Source of the DNA: Halomicrobium zhouii | GTDB lineage: Archaea; Halobacteriota; Halobacteria; Halobacteriales; Haloarculaceae | NCBI RefSeq assembly: GCF_900114435.1 | Contig: NZ_FOZK01000002.1 | Span: 558,001-622,000 of the forward strand | Length of the DNA stretch: 64,000 nt | Direction: 5' to 3' | In this document: positions 51,671 through 59,379 of the stretch, piece after piece | Position numbering within the stretch: position 1 is the stretch's first letter | Layout: each line of letters opens with the position of its first letter | Notes under the pieces: model-generated | Told to the model about the DNA's origin: nothing | Database searches by the model: none | Seen by the model: the letters and a program-made list of their open reading frames with translations, nothing else | Translations under genes and position numbers: made by a program

Positions 51671-52184
51671 TTACGACGGGACGACGGTGATCGTCTTCCC
51701 CGACCTTTTTCTTCGTCGGGGCCGCTTCGCGACCCGCTCCTCGAAAAACGTCGATGAAAAAGGCCGGCCTCACTCCGTTCGGCCGGTGAAACCACTCGCT
51801 TCGCTCGCGGTACGCTCGCCGTTACGACGGCACCACGGTGATCGCCTTGCCGCGGTCGATGGCCTGCTCCATCTCCTCGGCGATGGCGCTGCCCGGGAGA
51901 TCTGGATCTCGCCGCCCCGACTGACCGTCGCGGTGAAGAGGTACTCGCCGTCGGCCTGGACCTCGACGGTGTCGCCGGCGTGGCCGTCCATCGGGACGAC
52001 GACGTGGCGGGAGGTGATCTCTGGGGTGACGATTTCGCCGGGCTGGCCGTTGGCTAAGGCTCCGTCACCGGAGCTGCTCCCGCCGCCTTTGCCCGAAGCA
52101 TTGCCTCCGGAGACGGTTTTCTCGGAGAGCGTGGGGCGTCGTTGTCGATGCCGAGGCGGTTCTTGACATCGGTGATACGACCGC
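51671..52184 (-). pseudogene. Remnant 3' parts of a PINc/VapC-type ATPase gene
   Basis: Two pieces on the minus strand. From 52184 to 51822 the frame, with small deletions, still encodes GRITDVKNRLGID (KH-like motif), a Gly/Ser linker (SGKGGGSSSGDGALA), GQPGEIVTPEIT and the domain through FTATVSRGGEIQISR, ending in the same one-base deletion as the intact gene at 53373. Beyond it, 51700-51671 is an older copy of the last codons (ITVVPS and stop). The 5' two-thirds of the gene are absent, and the linker differs from the intact gene, so the piece derives from a paralogue or an older duplication. Confidence 0.75.
51737..52021. repeat. Direct repeat, copy A (285 bp, identical to 53340-53624)
   Basis: Identical base for base to 53340-53624 (offset 1603); after one mismatch at 52022 a further 27 bases match. 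It covers the PINc gene tail, its frameshift and the following conserved-loop hairpin (51764-51786, CCGGCC-TCACTCCGTTC-GGCCGG). Such identity next to diverged flanks points to a recent duplication or gene conversion. Confidence 0.9.
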
Positions 52185-52187
52185 GTC

Positions 52188-52508
52188 TGGGAGGCGAACG
52201 TCTTCGGCTCGATTACCGGGACGGTCAGTCACGACGGTGATCTCAGCTTTACTGCGAAAGAGGACATCAATAACGTGACCGACATGCGCAGTCCGGACCT
52301 AGATGAGGACACTGAAGGCGTGACGATCAGCTTCGACGATACCCAGTACCGGACGGCGCCGCCCGGAAACAACCCGGCCAAGCTGTTCGCCTCCGAGGGG
52401 GACGGCCGTCTCCAGCTGCAGCTGCGCCAACAGAACAAGTCCTACGGGACTGTCCGGTGTGAATACGGCCATACCTGGATCGTTGGGGGACCTATAGAAC
52501 CCGGATAA
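52188..52508 (+). pseudogene. Orphan 3' gene fragment, unrecognised protein
   Basis: An open frame from 52188 without its own promoter or convincing start encodes WEANVFGSITGTVSHDGDL, then FTAKEDINNVTDMRSPDLDEDTEGVTISFDDTQY, and ends at 52508. The nearest start, a GTG at 52275, would cut a beta-rich domain in two. It begins right where the PINc remnant on the other strand stops, so both appear to be broken ends joined by a rearrangement. The beta-rich, exported-protein look recalls haloarchaeal pilin-like proteins, but that is only an impression. Confidence 0.5.
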
Positions 52509-52893
52509 CTTGTCGCTCTCAGTGTCGGGCCCTCTCAGCTATAACATCGGATGCGGCGGCGACGCCTGGTCGCTCGGTAAGTCCGTCGACAGGTAAGGCG
52601 CCGCATCTGCTGGCGCCCGCTGGACTGCGCCGACTCCGCCTGGCGTCCTGCTCCACACCAAGTGGCCGCCAGTGCTACGGTGAACACTCGTTCCGCTCTA
52701 TGTGTACACCTCTGGCGGGCACGTGTTGCCACTCCACCCCAGAGGTCCCTTTTCATTGCTTCTATCGGCGCGTTCGGTATTCGAAGCGCTGCCGCGTCAC
52801 TGAGCCGATGTGGCTCGTTCCGTGCCGTAGCTCCACTGATCATCGTGTCGAAAGAAAAACAACTTGTACTATCGTGGCAACCTTCTTATCCAC
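52509..52893. other. Lower-GC stretch without a recognisable gene
   Basis: 385 bases between the orphan fragment and the small membrane protein gene. GC content and codon-position pattern are unlike the flanking genes. Short frames exist on both strands, but none has acidic composition or a motif I recognise, and no transposase-like residues are seen. It may be the residue of an inserted element. Confidence 0.4.
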
Positions 52894-53109
52894 ATGAACG
52901 CACGCTATCGCTCGATGCGACTCGCCGACGCGGTTGGGCTGTTCCTCCTGGCAGCGATCTTTCTCACTCAAGGAGTGCAGCGACTCCCGGACTGGGCGTT
53001 GCTGGGTGTCGCAATTGTCGCGTTCCTTACACTCCTTCTCTCTGGGGCCGTGATCGTCTACACCATCACGGTGAACTGCAGCCGGTTGTTGGCCTGGTTC
53101 TCCGGGTAA
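52894..53109 (+). CDS. Small membrane protein inside the duplicated-tail zone
   Basis: 71 residues from ATG 52894 (MNARYRSMRL), with two hydrophobic segments: ADAVGLFLLAAIFLTQGVQ and WALLGVAIVAFLTLLLSGAVIVYTITV. A TTG start at 52864 is also in frame. It is the only intact-looking gene between the 285-bp direct repeats. No family recognised; it could be cargo of an inserted segment. Confidence 0.5.
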   Translation: MNARYRSMRLADAVGLFLLAAIFLTQGVQRLPDWALLGVAIVAFLTLLLSGAVIVYTITVNCSRLLAWFSG

Positions 53110-53154
53110 CCGAATCAGTGAAAAGTCCGCCACTCGGTGAGGTGGTTTCGGGGT

Positions 53155-53300
53155 TCATTCAGTCGTCGCGGAATCCTCGCTCACTGATTCATAGCGGGCG
53201 TCTTCGTTCTTATAGACGATCTCCTCCCGCTTGCGACCTACTCGCCTACGACGGCACGACCGTGATCGCCTTCTCGCGGTCGATTGCCTGCGCCACGACC
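53155..53300 (-). pseudogene. Further orphan gene tails (PINc tail copy and an unknown protein tail)
   Basis: On the minus strand, 53300-53246 encodes VVAQAIDREKAITVVPS and a stop, the native C-terminal ending of PINc-type ATPases but with different codons from the intact gene. Overlapping and beyond it another frame encodes KREEIVYKNEDARYESVSEDSATTE followed by a stop at 53155-53157, which reads as the C-terminus of some other protein. Neither has a 5' part. The two point to successive rearrangements here. Confidence 0.5.
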
Positions 53301-53339
53301 TTTTTCATCGTCGGGCGTGCTCGCTTCCCTCGCACACTA

Positions 53340-53624
53340 CTCCTCGAAAAACGTCGATGAAAAAGGCCGGCCTCACTCCGTTCGGCCGGTGAAACCACTC
53401 GCTTCGCTCGCGGTACGCTCGCCGTTACGACGGCACCACGGTGATCGCCTTGCCGCGGTCGATGGCCTGCTCCATCTCCTCGGCGATGGCGCTGCCCGGG
53501 AGATCTGGATCTCGCCGCCCCGACTGACCGTCGCGGTGAAGAGGTACTCGCCGTCGGCCTGGACCTCGACGGTGTCGCCGGCGTGGCCGTCCATCGGGAC
53601 GACGACGTGGCGGGAGGTGATCTC
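53340..53624. repeat. Direct repeat, copy B (285 bp, identical to 51737-52021)
   Basis: Contains the last 250 bases of the intact PINc gene frame and the adjoining hairpin (53367-53389). Together with copy A it brackets a 1.3-kb segment (52050-53339) that holds only fragments and one small membrane gene, the layout left by an insertion with target-end duplication or by unequal exchange. Confidence 0.9.
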
Positions 53625-55340
53625 GGGGGTGACGATTTCGCCGGGCTGGCCGGTGGCTGCACCGCCATCGCCACCACCGCCGCTGCTTCCCGAGTTTCCG
53701 CCGGCGGAAGCGGGCTTCTCGTCGAGCGTGCGGACGTCGATGTCGATGCCCAGCCTGTTCTCGACGTCGGTGATGCGGCCGCCGCCCTTGCCGATGACCT
53801 GGGAGATGTCGTTCTCCTCGACCCAGACGACAGCGGTGTCCGGGCTCTTGAGGTCGACCTCGACGTGGCCGTGGGCGATGGAGCGGATCTCCCGTTCGAT
53901 CTCCTGTTTGGCGATGCGGTCGACGCCGGAGTCTTTGCCAGGCCCGCTGTCGCCGTCGGCGTTCTCGCCGAGCGGGACGGTGACGACCTGGCGGTTGAAC
54001 GTGTAGATCTCGTAGGCGGGCTGGCCGGTCTCGAAGTCGCGGATGAGGATGACGGGGCGCGCGAGGTCCTCCTCCATCAGGCCCTCGGGGACCTTGACCT
54101 CCGTGGTCACGTCGTAGACGGTGTGGACCTCGCCGGCCTCGATGTAGATGACCGTGTCGACGACCTGCGGGATGAGGCCGAGTTCGACGCGGCCGATGAG
54201 GCGCTGGAGCGCGTCGATGGCACGCGTCGCGTGGACGACGCCGACCATCCCGACGCCCGCGAGTCGCATGTCCGAGAACACCTCGAAGTCGTCGGTCTTC
54301 CGGACCTCGTCGTAGATGGTGTAGTCCGGCCGGACCATCAGCAGGGAGTCGGCGGTCTTGGCCATCGACCCGCCCAGCGCGGTGTACTGGGTGATCTCCG
54401 GGCCGACCTGGAGGTCCCGTGGCTTCTCCATCGTCTTGACGGCGTAGTCGGCCTCGGTGAGGAACTCGGCGACGGCCTGGGCGAACGTCGACTTCCCGGC
54501 GCCGGGGGCCCCGGCGATGAGGACGCCGCGCTGGTGGTCGGTGAGGCGCTCGCGCAGTTCGTCGGCGTGCTCGTAGTCGTCCATGTCCGTCTTGACGATG
54601 GGACGGACGGCGGTGATCTCCGTCGCATCGGAGAACGGCGGTCGCGCGATGGCGATCCGGAAGTCCCGGAACTGGACGATGGTCATCCCCGGTTCGTCGA
54701 GTTCGACGAACCCCTCCGGGCTGGACCGGGCGCCGTCCTCGACGTCGGCGACGTATTCTTTGATCTCCGTCTCCGTGACCACGTCGTCACGGATGGTTTG
54801 GTAGTGCATGTCGCCGATGGAGCCGCGCTTGGCCATCGGTCTGGCACCGACTTTGAGGTGGAGACTCATCGTCCCCTCGTCGAAGAAGTTCTCTATCTGC
54901 AGGCGTTCGACGTCACGCCCGCGGGGTTCGACGTACTCGACGGTGATCCCCTTCGAGCGAGCGACCTGGGCCTGCACGTCGTCGCTCGTGAACAGCGTCG
55001 CGTCCTCCTTCTGGGCGACGTCGCGGATGAGCGCGTCTATCTCGCCTTCGCCGGCGTCGCGCTTCTCCAGCGCGTCCGGTCGGCGACCGACGTACTCGAC
55101 GTCGATCTCGCCGGCCTCGTCCAGGTCGACCAGCCGCTGGAGCTCCTCGAGCCCCTCCCAGCCGGTCTCGCGGCCGTCGTTGGCCTGCGATTCGAGTTCG
55201 CCGACGACCGCCTCCGGGATGATGACGGTCGCGCCGGCGAACCCCTTGCCGCTCGCGGCCGACTCGGCGTCGGCGTCGGCTTCGATCTGCTCGGACACGC
55301 GGCCGTCGATGACCACGCTCGTGTCCGGAACGATGTTCAT
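53373..55340 (-). CDS. PINc/VapC-type ATPase with KH domain; C-terminal frameshift
   Basis: 655 residues as now read. An N-terminal PIN domain (MNIVPDTSVVIDGRVSEQ; acidic D/E residues through about 140), a RecA-like secretion/PilT-type ATPase with Walker A GAPGAGKST near 278, and a KH-like domain (ISQVIGKGGGRITDVENRLGID near 515) with a final beta domain. Family members end ...ISRGSAIAEE…AIDRGK-ITVVPS; here one G is missing at 53495-53500, so after ISR the frame shifts to AAPSPRRWSRPSTAARRSPW and runs 52 bases past the ancestral stop (53425-53427). The shift affects only the last 20 or so residues, so the protein may still work. Function: nuclease plus ATPase of unknown target. Confidence 0.88.
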   Translation of the reverse strand: MNIVPDTSVVIDGRVSEQIEADADAESAASGKGFAGATVIIPEAVVGELESQANDGRETGWEGLEELQRLVDLDEAGEIDVEYVGRRPDALEKRDAGEGEIDALIRDVAQKEDATLFTSDDVQAQVARSKGITVEYVEPRGRDVERLQIENFFDEGTMSLHLKVGARPMAKRGSIGDMHYQTIRDDVVTETEIKEYVADVEDGARSSPEGFVELDEPGMTIVQFRDFRIAIARPPFSDATEITAVRPIVKTDMDDYEHADELRERLTDHQRGVLIAGAPGAGKSTFAQAVAEFLTEADYAVKTMEKPRDLQVGPEITQYTALGGSMAKTADSLLMVRPDYTIYDEVRKTDDFEVFSDMRLAGVGMVGVVHATRAIDALQRLIGRVELGLIPQVVDTVIYIEAGEVHTVYDVTTEVKVPEGLMEEDLARPVILIRDFETGQPAYEIYTFNRQVVTVPLGENADGDSGPGKDSGVDRIAKQEIEREIRSIAHGHVEVDLKSPDTAVVWVEENDISQVIGKGGGRITDVENRLGIDIDVRTLDEKPASAGGNSGSSGGGGDGGAATGQPGEIVTPEITSRHVVVPMDGHAGDTVEVQADGEYLFTATVSRGGEIQISRAAPSPRRWSRPSTAARRSPWCRRNGERTASEASGFTGRTE

Positions 55341-55462
55341 GCCTAGTTGGAGCGGTCGTGCGGTGATAAGAGTCCGGATACAGGACGGACGCGAGCGGCG
55401 TCCGCGGTACCGGCCGAAGAGGATACCCGGACGGACCGGGTCCGGGCGAGCGCCGGAGCGCG

Positions 55463-58096
55463 CTACAGCGCCTCGTACAGCGTGACGACGTCTTCGTAGT
55501 CGACGCGGCCGTTGCCGTTGAAGTCGTACGCGCTGTGGTGGTCCTCGACGACGCCCGACTCGATGTGTTCGAAGAGTGTGACGACGTCGTCGTAGTCCAG
55601 CCGACCGTTGCCGTTGAGGTCTTCGAAGGTCCCGTCGTGGTCGTGGTCGGCGGGCGACCGTCCGGACACCACGGGCGGCGGGCCCGTCGTCACGGTGCCG
55701 TTCCGCGTCGCGACGTCGAGGGCCGTCCCGTTCTCGCCGTCCAGCGCGTCGACGCGGACGGTGACGTTCGTCGTCCCCGCCGATTCGCCGGCGACTGTCA
55801 GGGTCGCGAGCGTCGCGTCCGTGGCTCCCGGCTGGACCGCGCCGTCGAGGTCTGCGAACCGGACGACGGCACCGTCGTCGGTGACGTTCGGCCCGGCGGT
55901 CAGCCCGAAGGCGTCGCCGGCGCTGGCGTCGGTGACCGTCGCGACCGAGGGGTCCGACACCGACACGGCAACCTGTCCCCCGGAGAGGCCGTCGGGGAGC
56001 GACGACGCGTTCACCGCGACCGTCGCCGTCTCGCCCTCGCTGACCGAGACGGACGAGATCTCGAGGGTCGCCGCCGCGTCGTCCGGCGCGTCTTCGCCGG
56101 TACCGTCTCCACCGTCGTCGCCGTCCTCACCGGATGGAACTGCCCCGTTGAGGACGGCCTGGTCGCGGTAGACCAGTGAGTCGCCGTGCTCGGCGTCGTC
56201 GTACGCGCCGTACAGCTGGACGTCGTCGCTGTTCGCTCGCAGCGCCTCGAACGCGGTGGCGTCGAAGCGGGCGGTGAGATTCCCGTCACCGAGCGAGATC
56301 GACTCCGCGGAGAGGACCGCCGACGTCTCGTTCTCCAGACGGAACGTCGACTCGGTGGGGTTCGTGACTGCGTCTGGAACCGCGAACCTGACCGCGACCG
56401 TCCCGTTCGTGGCGTTCGCCGCGTCCTCGACGACCGTCCCGGTGCCGAGTTCACGGTCGACGCGGCGGATCCGGTCCTCGCCGTCGCGCTCGACCGGTGA
56501 GGTGTGGTTCACGTAGTTCGCGGCGGCGGTCCCGTAGAGGGTGTAGTCGGTACCGACCGTGGGTCGGTCGGCCAGCGACCAGCCGTAGCGGTCCTCGAAG
56601 CTCCAGTCCGCCATGTAGGAGTTGACCGTCACGGCGTAGGTGGCGTTCTCGCGCAGCGGCTCGCCGTCGACCGCGACGTCGCGGACGAGGGGACCGCTTC
56701 CCTCGCGGGTCGCGAACTCGTAGGTGACGCCGCTGACCTGGAGCGACGGCTCGGCGCCGTACTGCTGACCCTCCTCGGAGTCGAGGGTGATCACCTGACT
56801 GGCCAGGAGTTCCCGGAGCTGTTCACCGGTGAGTTCCTTCGTGACGAGGTAGTTCCCGAAGGGTAGCGAGGTGTAGACGTCGTCGTAGGTGACCGGCCCC
56901 GGCTCCATCACGAAGTCGCCGCGGATGCCGCCGGCGTTCGTCACCGCCACTTCAGCGCCCGTCTCGTTGCGGAAAGCGTCGGTGACGAGGTTCCCCCAGG
57001 CGGTCTCGTCGTGGTAGTTCGACGAGAACGTCGAGTCGAGTGGGACGTTCGTCCGGCCGACCCGCTTCGAGAGCTGATCGCTGCGGGCCTCGGCCACGAC
57101 GTCCCGCGCCGTCTCGTCGACGGACGCGTCGTCGGTGACCTCGACGATGCGGCCGCTCTCCATCCTGACCGAGTCCTCGGTCACCGTGAGGTTCAGTTCG
57201 CCGACGTACTCGCCGCGGGCGGTCGCCTCGGTGATGACAGTCCCCGACGTCTCCCGGGGCGGGTAGTCGATCTCGTCGTCGCCCGTGACGATGACGTCGA
57301 TATTCTCCGTCTCGCGGGCGAGTTCCTTCGAATCGGGGACGCCGATGTGGGCCGCGGCGACGACCACGTCGACGTCCTCCTCGGTCTTTAGCTTCGTCGC
57401 GATGCGACCGCCGACCTCGCTGTAGTCGGCGACGCGGTAGCCGTGTTCCTCGAAGTCGACCGCCGTCTTGGGTTCGATGGCCTCGTCGACGAGGCCGACG
57501 ACGCCGACGCGGACGCCGTCGCGCTCGACGATGGTGTAGTTCTCCGTCCCCGGAATCGTCTCGCCGTCCTCGCGGACGACGTTCGCGGCCAGCCAGGGGA
57601 ACTCCGAGGCCTCGCTGTAGTTCTCGACCGGTTCGAAGCCGTAGTCGAGGTCGTGATTCCCGACGACTTCGGCGTCCGGGTTCGCGACGTTGAGCGTCCG
57701 GACCGGCACGCGCCACTGGCTCACCGGCGAGAGCGAACTGGGACTGACCTGGTCGCCGCCGCCGACGACCACGGTCGGGTTGTCGTGGGCGGCGCGCCGT
57801 TCGTGCAGCGTCCCGACGAACCGTCCCATCGCGTCTGGGTCAGAGGCCGCCGTCTGGACGTCGTTGTACGAGAGAATCGTCAGCGTCGTTGCGTTCCGGC
57901 TCGCACTGCTTTCGATGGTGGTATCCTGGGCCGTGTTCCCTGCGGACGCGAGGTTCTTACCCGCGTTTCCTGCGGTTTGTTGCGTCGTGGCAGCCCCGAC
58001 CGAGACCGCGCCGAGCGGCGTGGCGGCGACCACGAGAATCACTGCGACGAGAGCGACGAGCGTCCGTCGACCGGACCGGGTTCCCGTTCGTGTCAC
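55463..58096 (-). CDS. Large secreted 5'-nucleotidase/UshA-type protein with cohesin-like and dockerin domains
   Basis: 877 residues. Signal peptide TLVALVAVILVVAATPLGAVSVGAA; calcineurin-like phosphoesterase about 70-310 (ILSYNDVQ, VVGGGDQVS, VVGNHDLDYG, VVAAAHIGV); 5'-nucleotidase C-terminal domain about 340-560 (GNLVTDAFRNETGAEVAVTNAGGIRGDF); a cohesin-like beta domain about 680-800 (SSVSVSEGETATVAVNASSL); and two dockerin repeats at the end (DLNGNGRLDYDDVVTLFEHIE, DFNGNGRVDYEDVVTLYEAL) with EF-hand-like calcium ligands. Metal residues usual for the family are partly changed: NDxH reads NDVQ and the GHxH motif reads GDDE. Many N-x-S/T sites. Start is GTG at 58096. Confidence 0.85.
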   Translation of the reverse strand: MTRTGTRSGRRTLVALVAVILVVAATPLGAVSVGAATTQQTAGNAGKNLASAGNTAQDTTIESSASRNATTLTILSYNDVQTAASDPDAMGRFVGTLHERRAAHDNPTVVVGGGDQVSPSSLSPVSQWRVPVRTLNVANPDAEVVGNHDLDYGFEPVENYSEASEFPWLAANVVREDGETIPGTENYTIVERDGVRVGVVGLVDEAIEPKTAVDFEEHGYRVADYSEVGGRIATKLKTEEDVDVVVAAAHIGVPDSKELARETENIDVIVTGDDEIDYPPRETSGTVITEATARGEYVGELNLTVTEDSVRMESGRIVEVTDDASVDETARDVVAEARSDQLSKRVGRTNVPLDSTFSSNYHDETAWGNLVTDAFRNETGAEVAVTNAGGIRGDFVMEPGPVTYDDVYTSLPFGNYLVTKELTGEQLRELLASQVITLDSEEGQQYGAEPSLQVSGVTYEFATREGSGPLVRDVAVDGEPLRENATYAVTVNSYMADWSFEDRYGWSLADRPTVGTDYTLYGTAAANYVNHTSPVERDGEDRIRRVDRELGTGTVVEDAANATNGTVAVRFAVPDAVTNPTESTFRLENETSAVLSAESISLGDGNLTARFDATAFEALRANSDDVQLYGAYDDAEHGDSLVYRDQAVLNGAVPSGEDGDDGGDGTGEDAPDDAAATLEISSVSVSEGETATVAVNASSLPDGLSGGQVAVSVSDPSVATVTDASAGDAFGLTAGPNVTDDGAVVRFADLDGAVQPGATDATLATLTVAGESAGTTNVTVRVDALDGENGTALDVATRNGTVTTGPPPVVSGRSPADHDHDGTFEDLNGNGRLDYDDVVTLFEHIESGVVEDHHSAYDFNGNGRVDYEDVVTLYEAL

Positions 58097-58133
58097 GACT
58101 CACCGGAGATGTTCTCGGCACCGGAAAGAGTTT

Positions 58134-58148
58134 GTATAATAGGTATAC
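58134..58148 (-). promoter_or_regulatory. AT-rich palindromic promoter element of the 5'-nucleotidase-like gene
   Basis: On the minus strand GTATACCTATTATAC, an imperfect palindrome containing TATTATA, lies 38-52 bases before the GTG start. The distance implies a leader of about 15-25 bases, which includes a GGTGAG-like ribosome binding sequence 3 bases before the start. This is longer than usual for the window. Confidence 0.5.
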
Positions 58149-58263
58149 TTGCGAAACCAATGGTCGCGTACTCACGGGGTACTGATCAATAGCCGATCAG
58201 AGCGATACGTTCGGCCGGGGGTAGAGGCGGCGTGACCGAGGCAGCGCGATCCAGGTTCGACCC

Positions 58264-59271
58264 TCAGACCGCGTCGAGGTCGATGTCGACGGCGTACCAG
58301 TCCAGCACGAGGACGATGACGGCGCCGACGGCGGCGGCACCGCCGAAGAGCAACAGCGTCTCCTGGTTCCAGGCGTAGCCCTTCTGTCCGATCTGGAAGA
58401 CCGGTGCGCGGAGCGCACCGACGACGAGGGCGACGAGGAAGGCCAGCGTCGCCCCGTGGTTGGCGTCGAGCGCGCGCCTGATGATCCGGGCGATCGTCAG
58501 GACGCCGATCAGCCCGCCGACGATGAAGGCCACGACGACGCTGCCGGAACCGACGACGTCGGCCGGGGAGCCGCCACTCACGAGCCCGGTGAGCGCACCG
58601 AGAAACGCGTGCAACTGCGCCGAGAGGTACGCGTGCAGCCCGAGGATGACGAGCATCAGCGACCCCGAGATGCCGGGGAGGATCATCGCGCTGACCGAGA
58701 ACGCGCCGGCGACGAACACGACGAGGAGGCTGCTATCGCCGCCGCCCGAGTTGATCCCAGACGCGAGGAAGGCTACGGCGAACCCCGCGACGGCGGCGGC
58801 TATCTCGTCGGTTCCCTCGATGTCGATGGCACGGAGCAGGATGACCGCGGAGGCGGCGATGAGGCCGAAGAAGAAACCCAGGAGTTCTCGCGGGTGGTAC
58901 TCGTTAGCCCAATCGACCACGCCGGTGACGGCGATGACGGCGGTGAAGATGCCGCCCAGCAGGGCGATGAGGAACCAGCCGTCGACGTCCTCCCAGACGT
59001 CGAGCGCCTGCGGTATCGAGACGCCGCCGCGAATCGGAAGCAAGGCGGTGACGCCCCGGACGAACCGCTGCGGGGTGACGGCGGTCACCGCGGTGATGAG
59101 CCGTTCGTAGATGCCGGCGATGAGCGCGATGGTCCCGCCGGAGACGCCCGGCACGGCGTCGGCGGATCCCATGAACAGGCCGATGACGTACACGCGCAGC
59201 CATTCTCGGAGGGGCGGGACGGAGCCACGCACAGTGTAGTCCTCTGTGGCGTGGTCGGAGGGGGTACTCAT
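58264..59271 (-). CDS. DUF368 family membrane protein (polyprenyl-phosphate translocase-like)
   Basis: 335 residues with eight to nine hydrophobic segments. LFMGSADAVPGVSGGTIALIAGIYERLI at the N-terminus and AGAFSVSAMILPGISGSLMLVILGLHAYL in the middle are the two repeated G-x2-PGxSGG signatures of DUF368. Bacterial DUF368 proteins (PopT) recycle undecaprenyl phosphate across the membrane; in archaea the substrate would be dolichol-type phosphate, an inference. Single gene, divergent from the M20 peptidase at 59380. Confidence 0.88.
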   Translation of the reverse strand: MSTPSDHATEDYTVRGSVPPLREWLRVYVIGLFMGSADAVPGVSGGTIALIAGIYERLITAVTAVTPQRFVRGVTALLPIRGGVSIPQALDVWEDVDGWFLIALLGGIFTAVIAVTGVVDWANEYHPRELLGFFFGLIAASAVILLRAIDIEGTDEIAAAVAGFAVAFLASGINSGGGDSSLLVVFVAGAFSVSAMILPGISGSLMLVILGLHAYLSAQLHAFLGALTGLVSGGSPADVVGSGSVVVAFIVGGLIGVLTIARIIRRALDANHGATLAFLVALVVGALRAPVFQIGQKGYAWNQETLLLFGGAAAVGAVIVLVLDWYAVDIDLDAV

Positions 59272-59379
59272 TGGGTTTACGTTCGCCTATCGTCGGGAAG
59301 TCCTTTTTGGGAGGCGGTGGGTCGACGGGCCCGCGAGTGACCCGGCCACACTTTTTGCCGTCGGGGGTGACGATGGCGT

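Noticed and set aside
52535-52843. Possible transposase remnant in the lower-GC stretch
   Set aside because: No DDE, HUH or serine/tyrosine recombinase residues could be identified and no terminal repeats flank it; left as unexplained DNA.
53583-55346. 587-residue open frame on the plus strand
   Set aside because: It is the reverse complement of the PINc ATPase gene; composition (Val/Asp/Leu-rich without motifs) is the usual shadow of GC-rich haloarchaeal genes.
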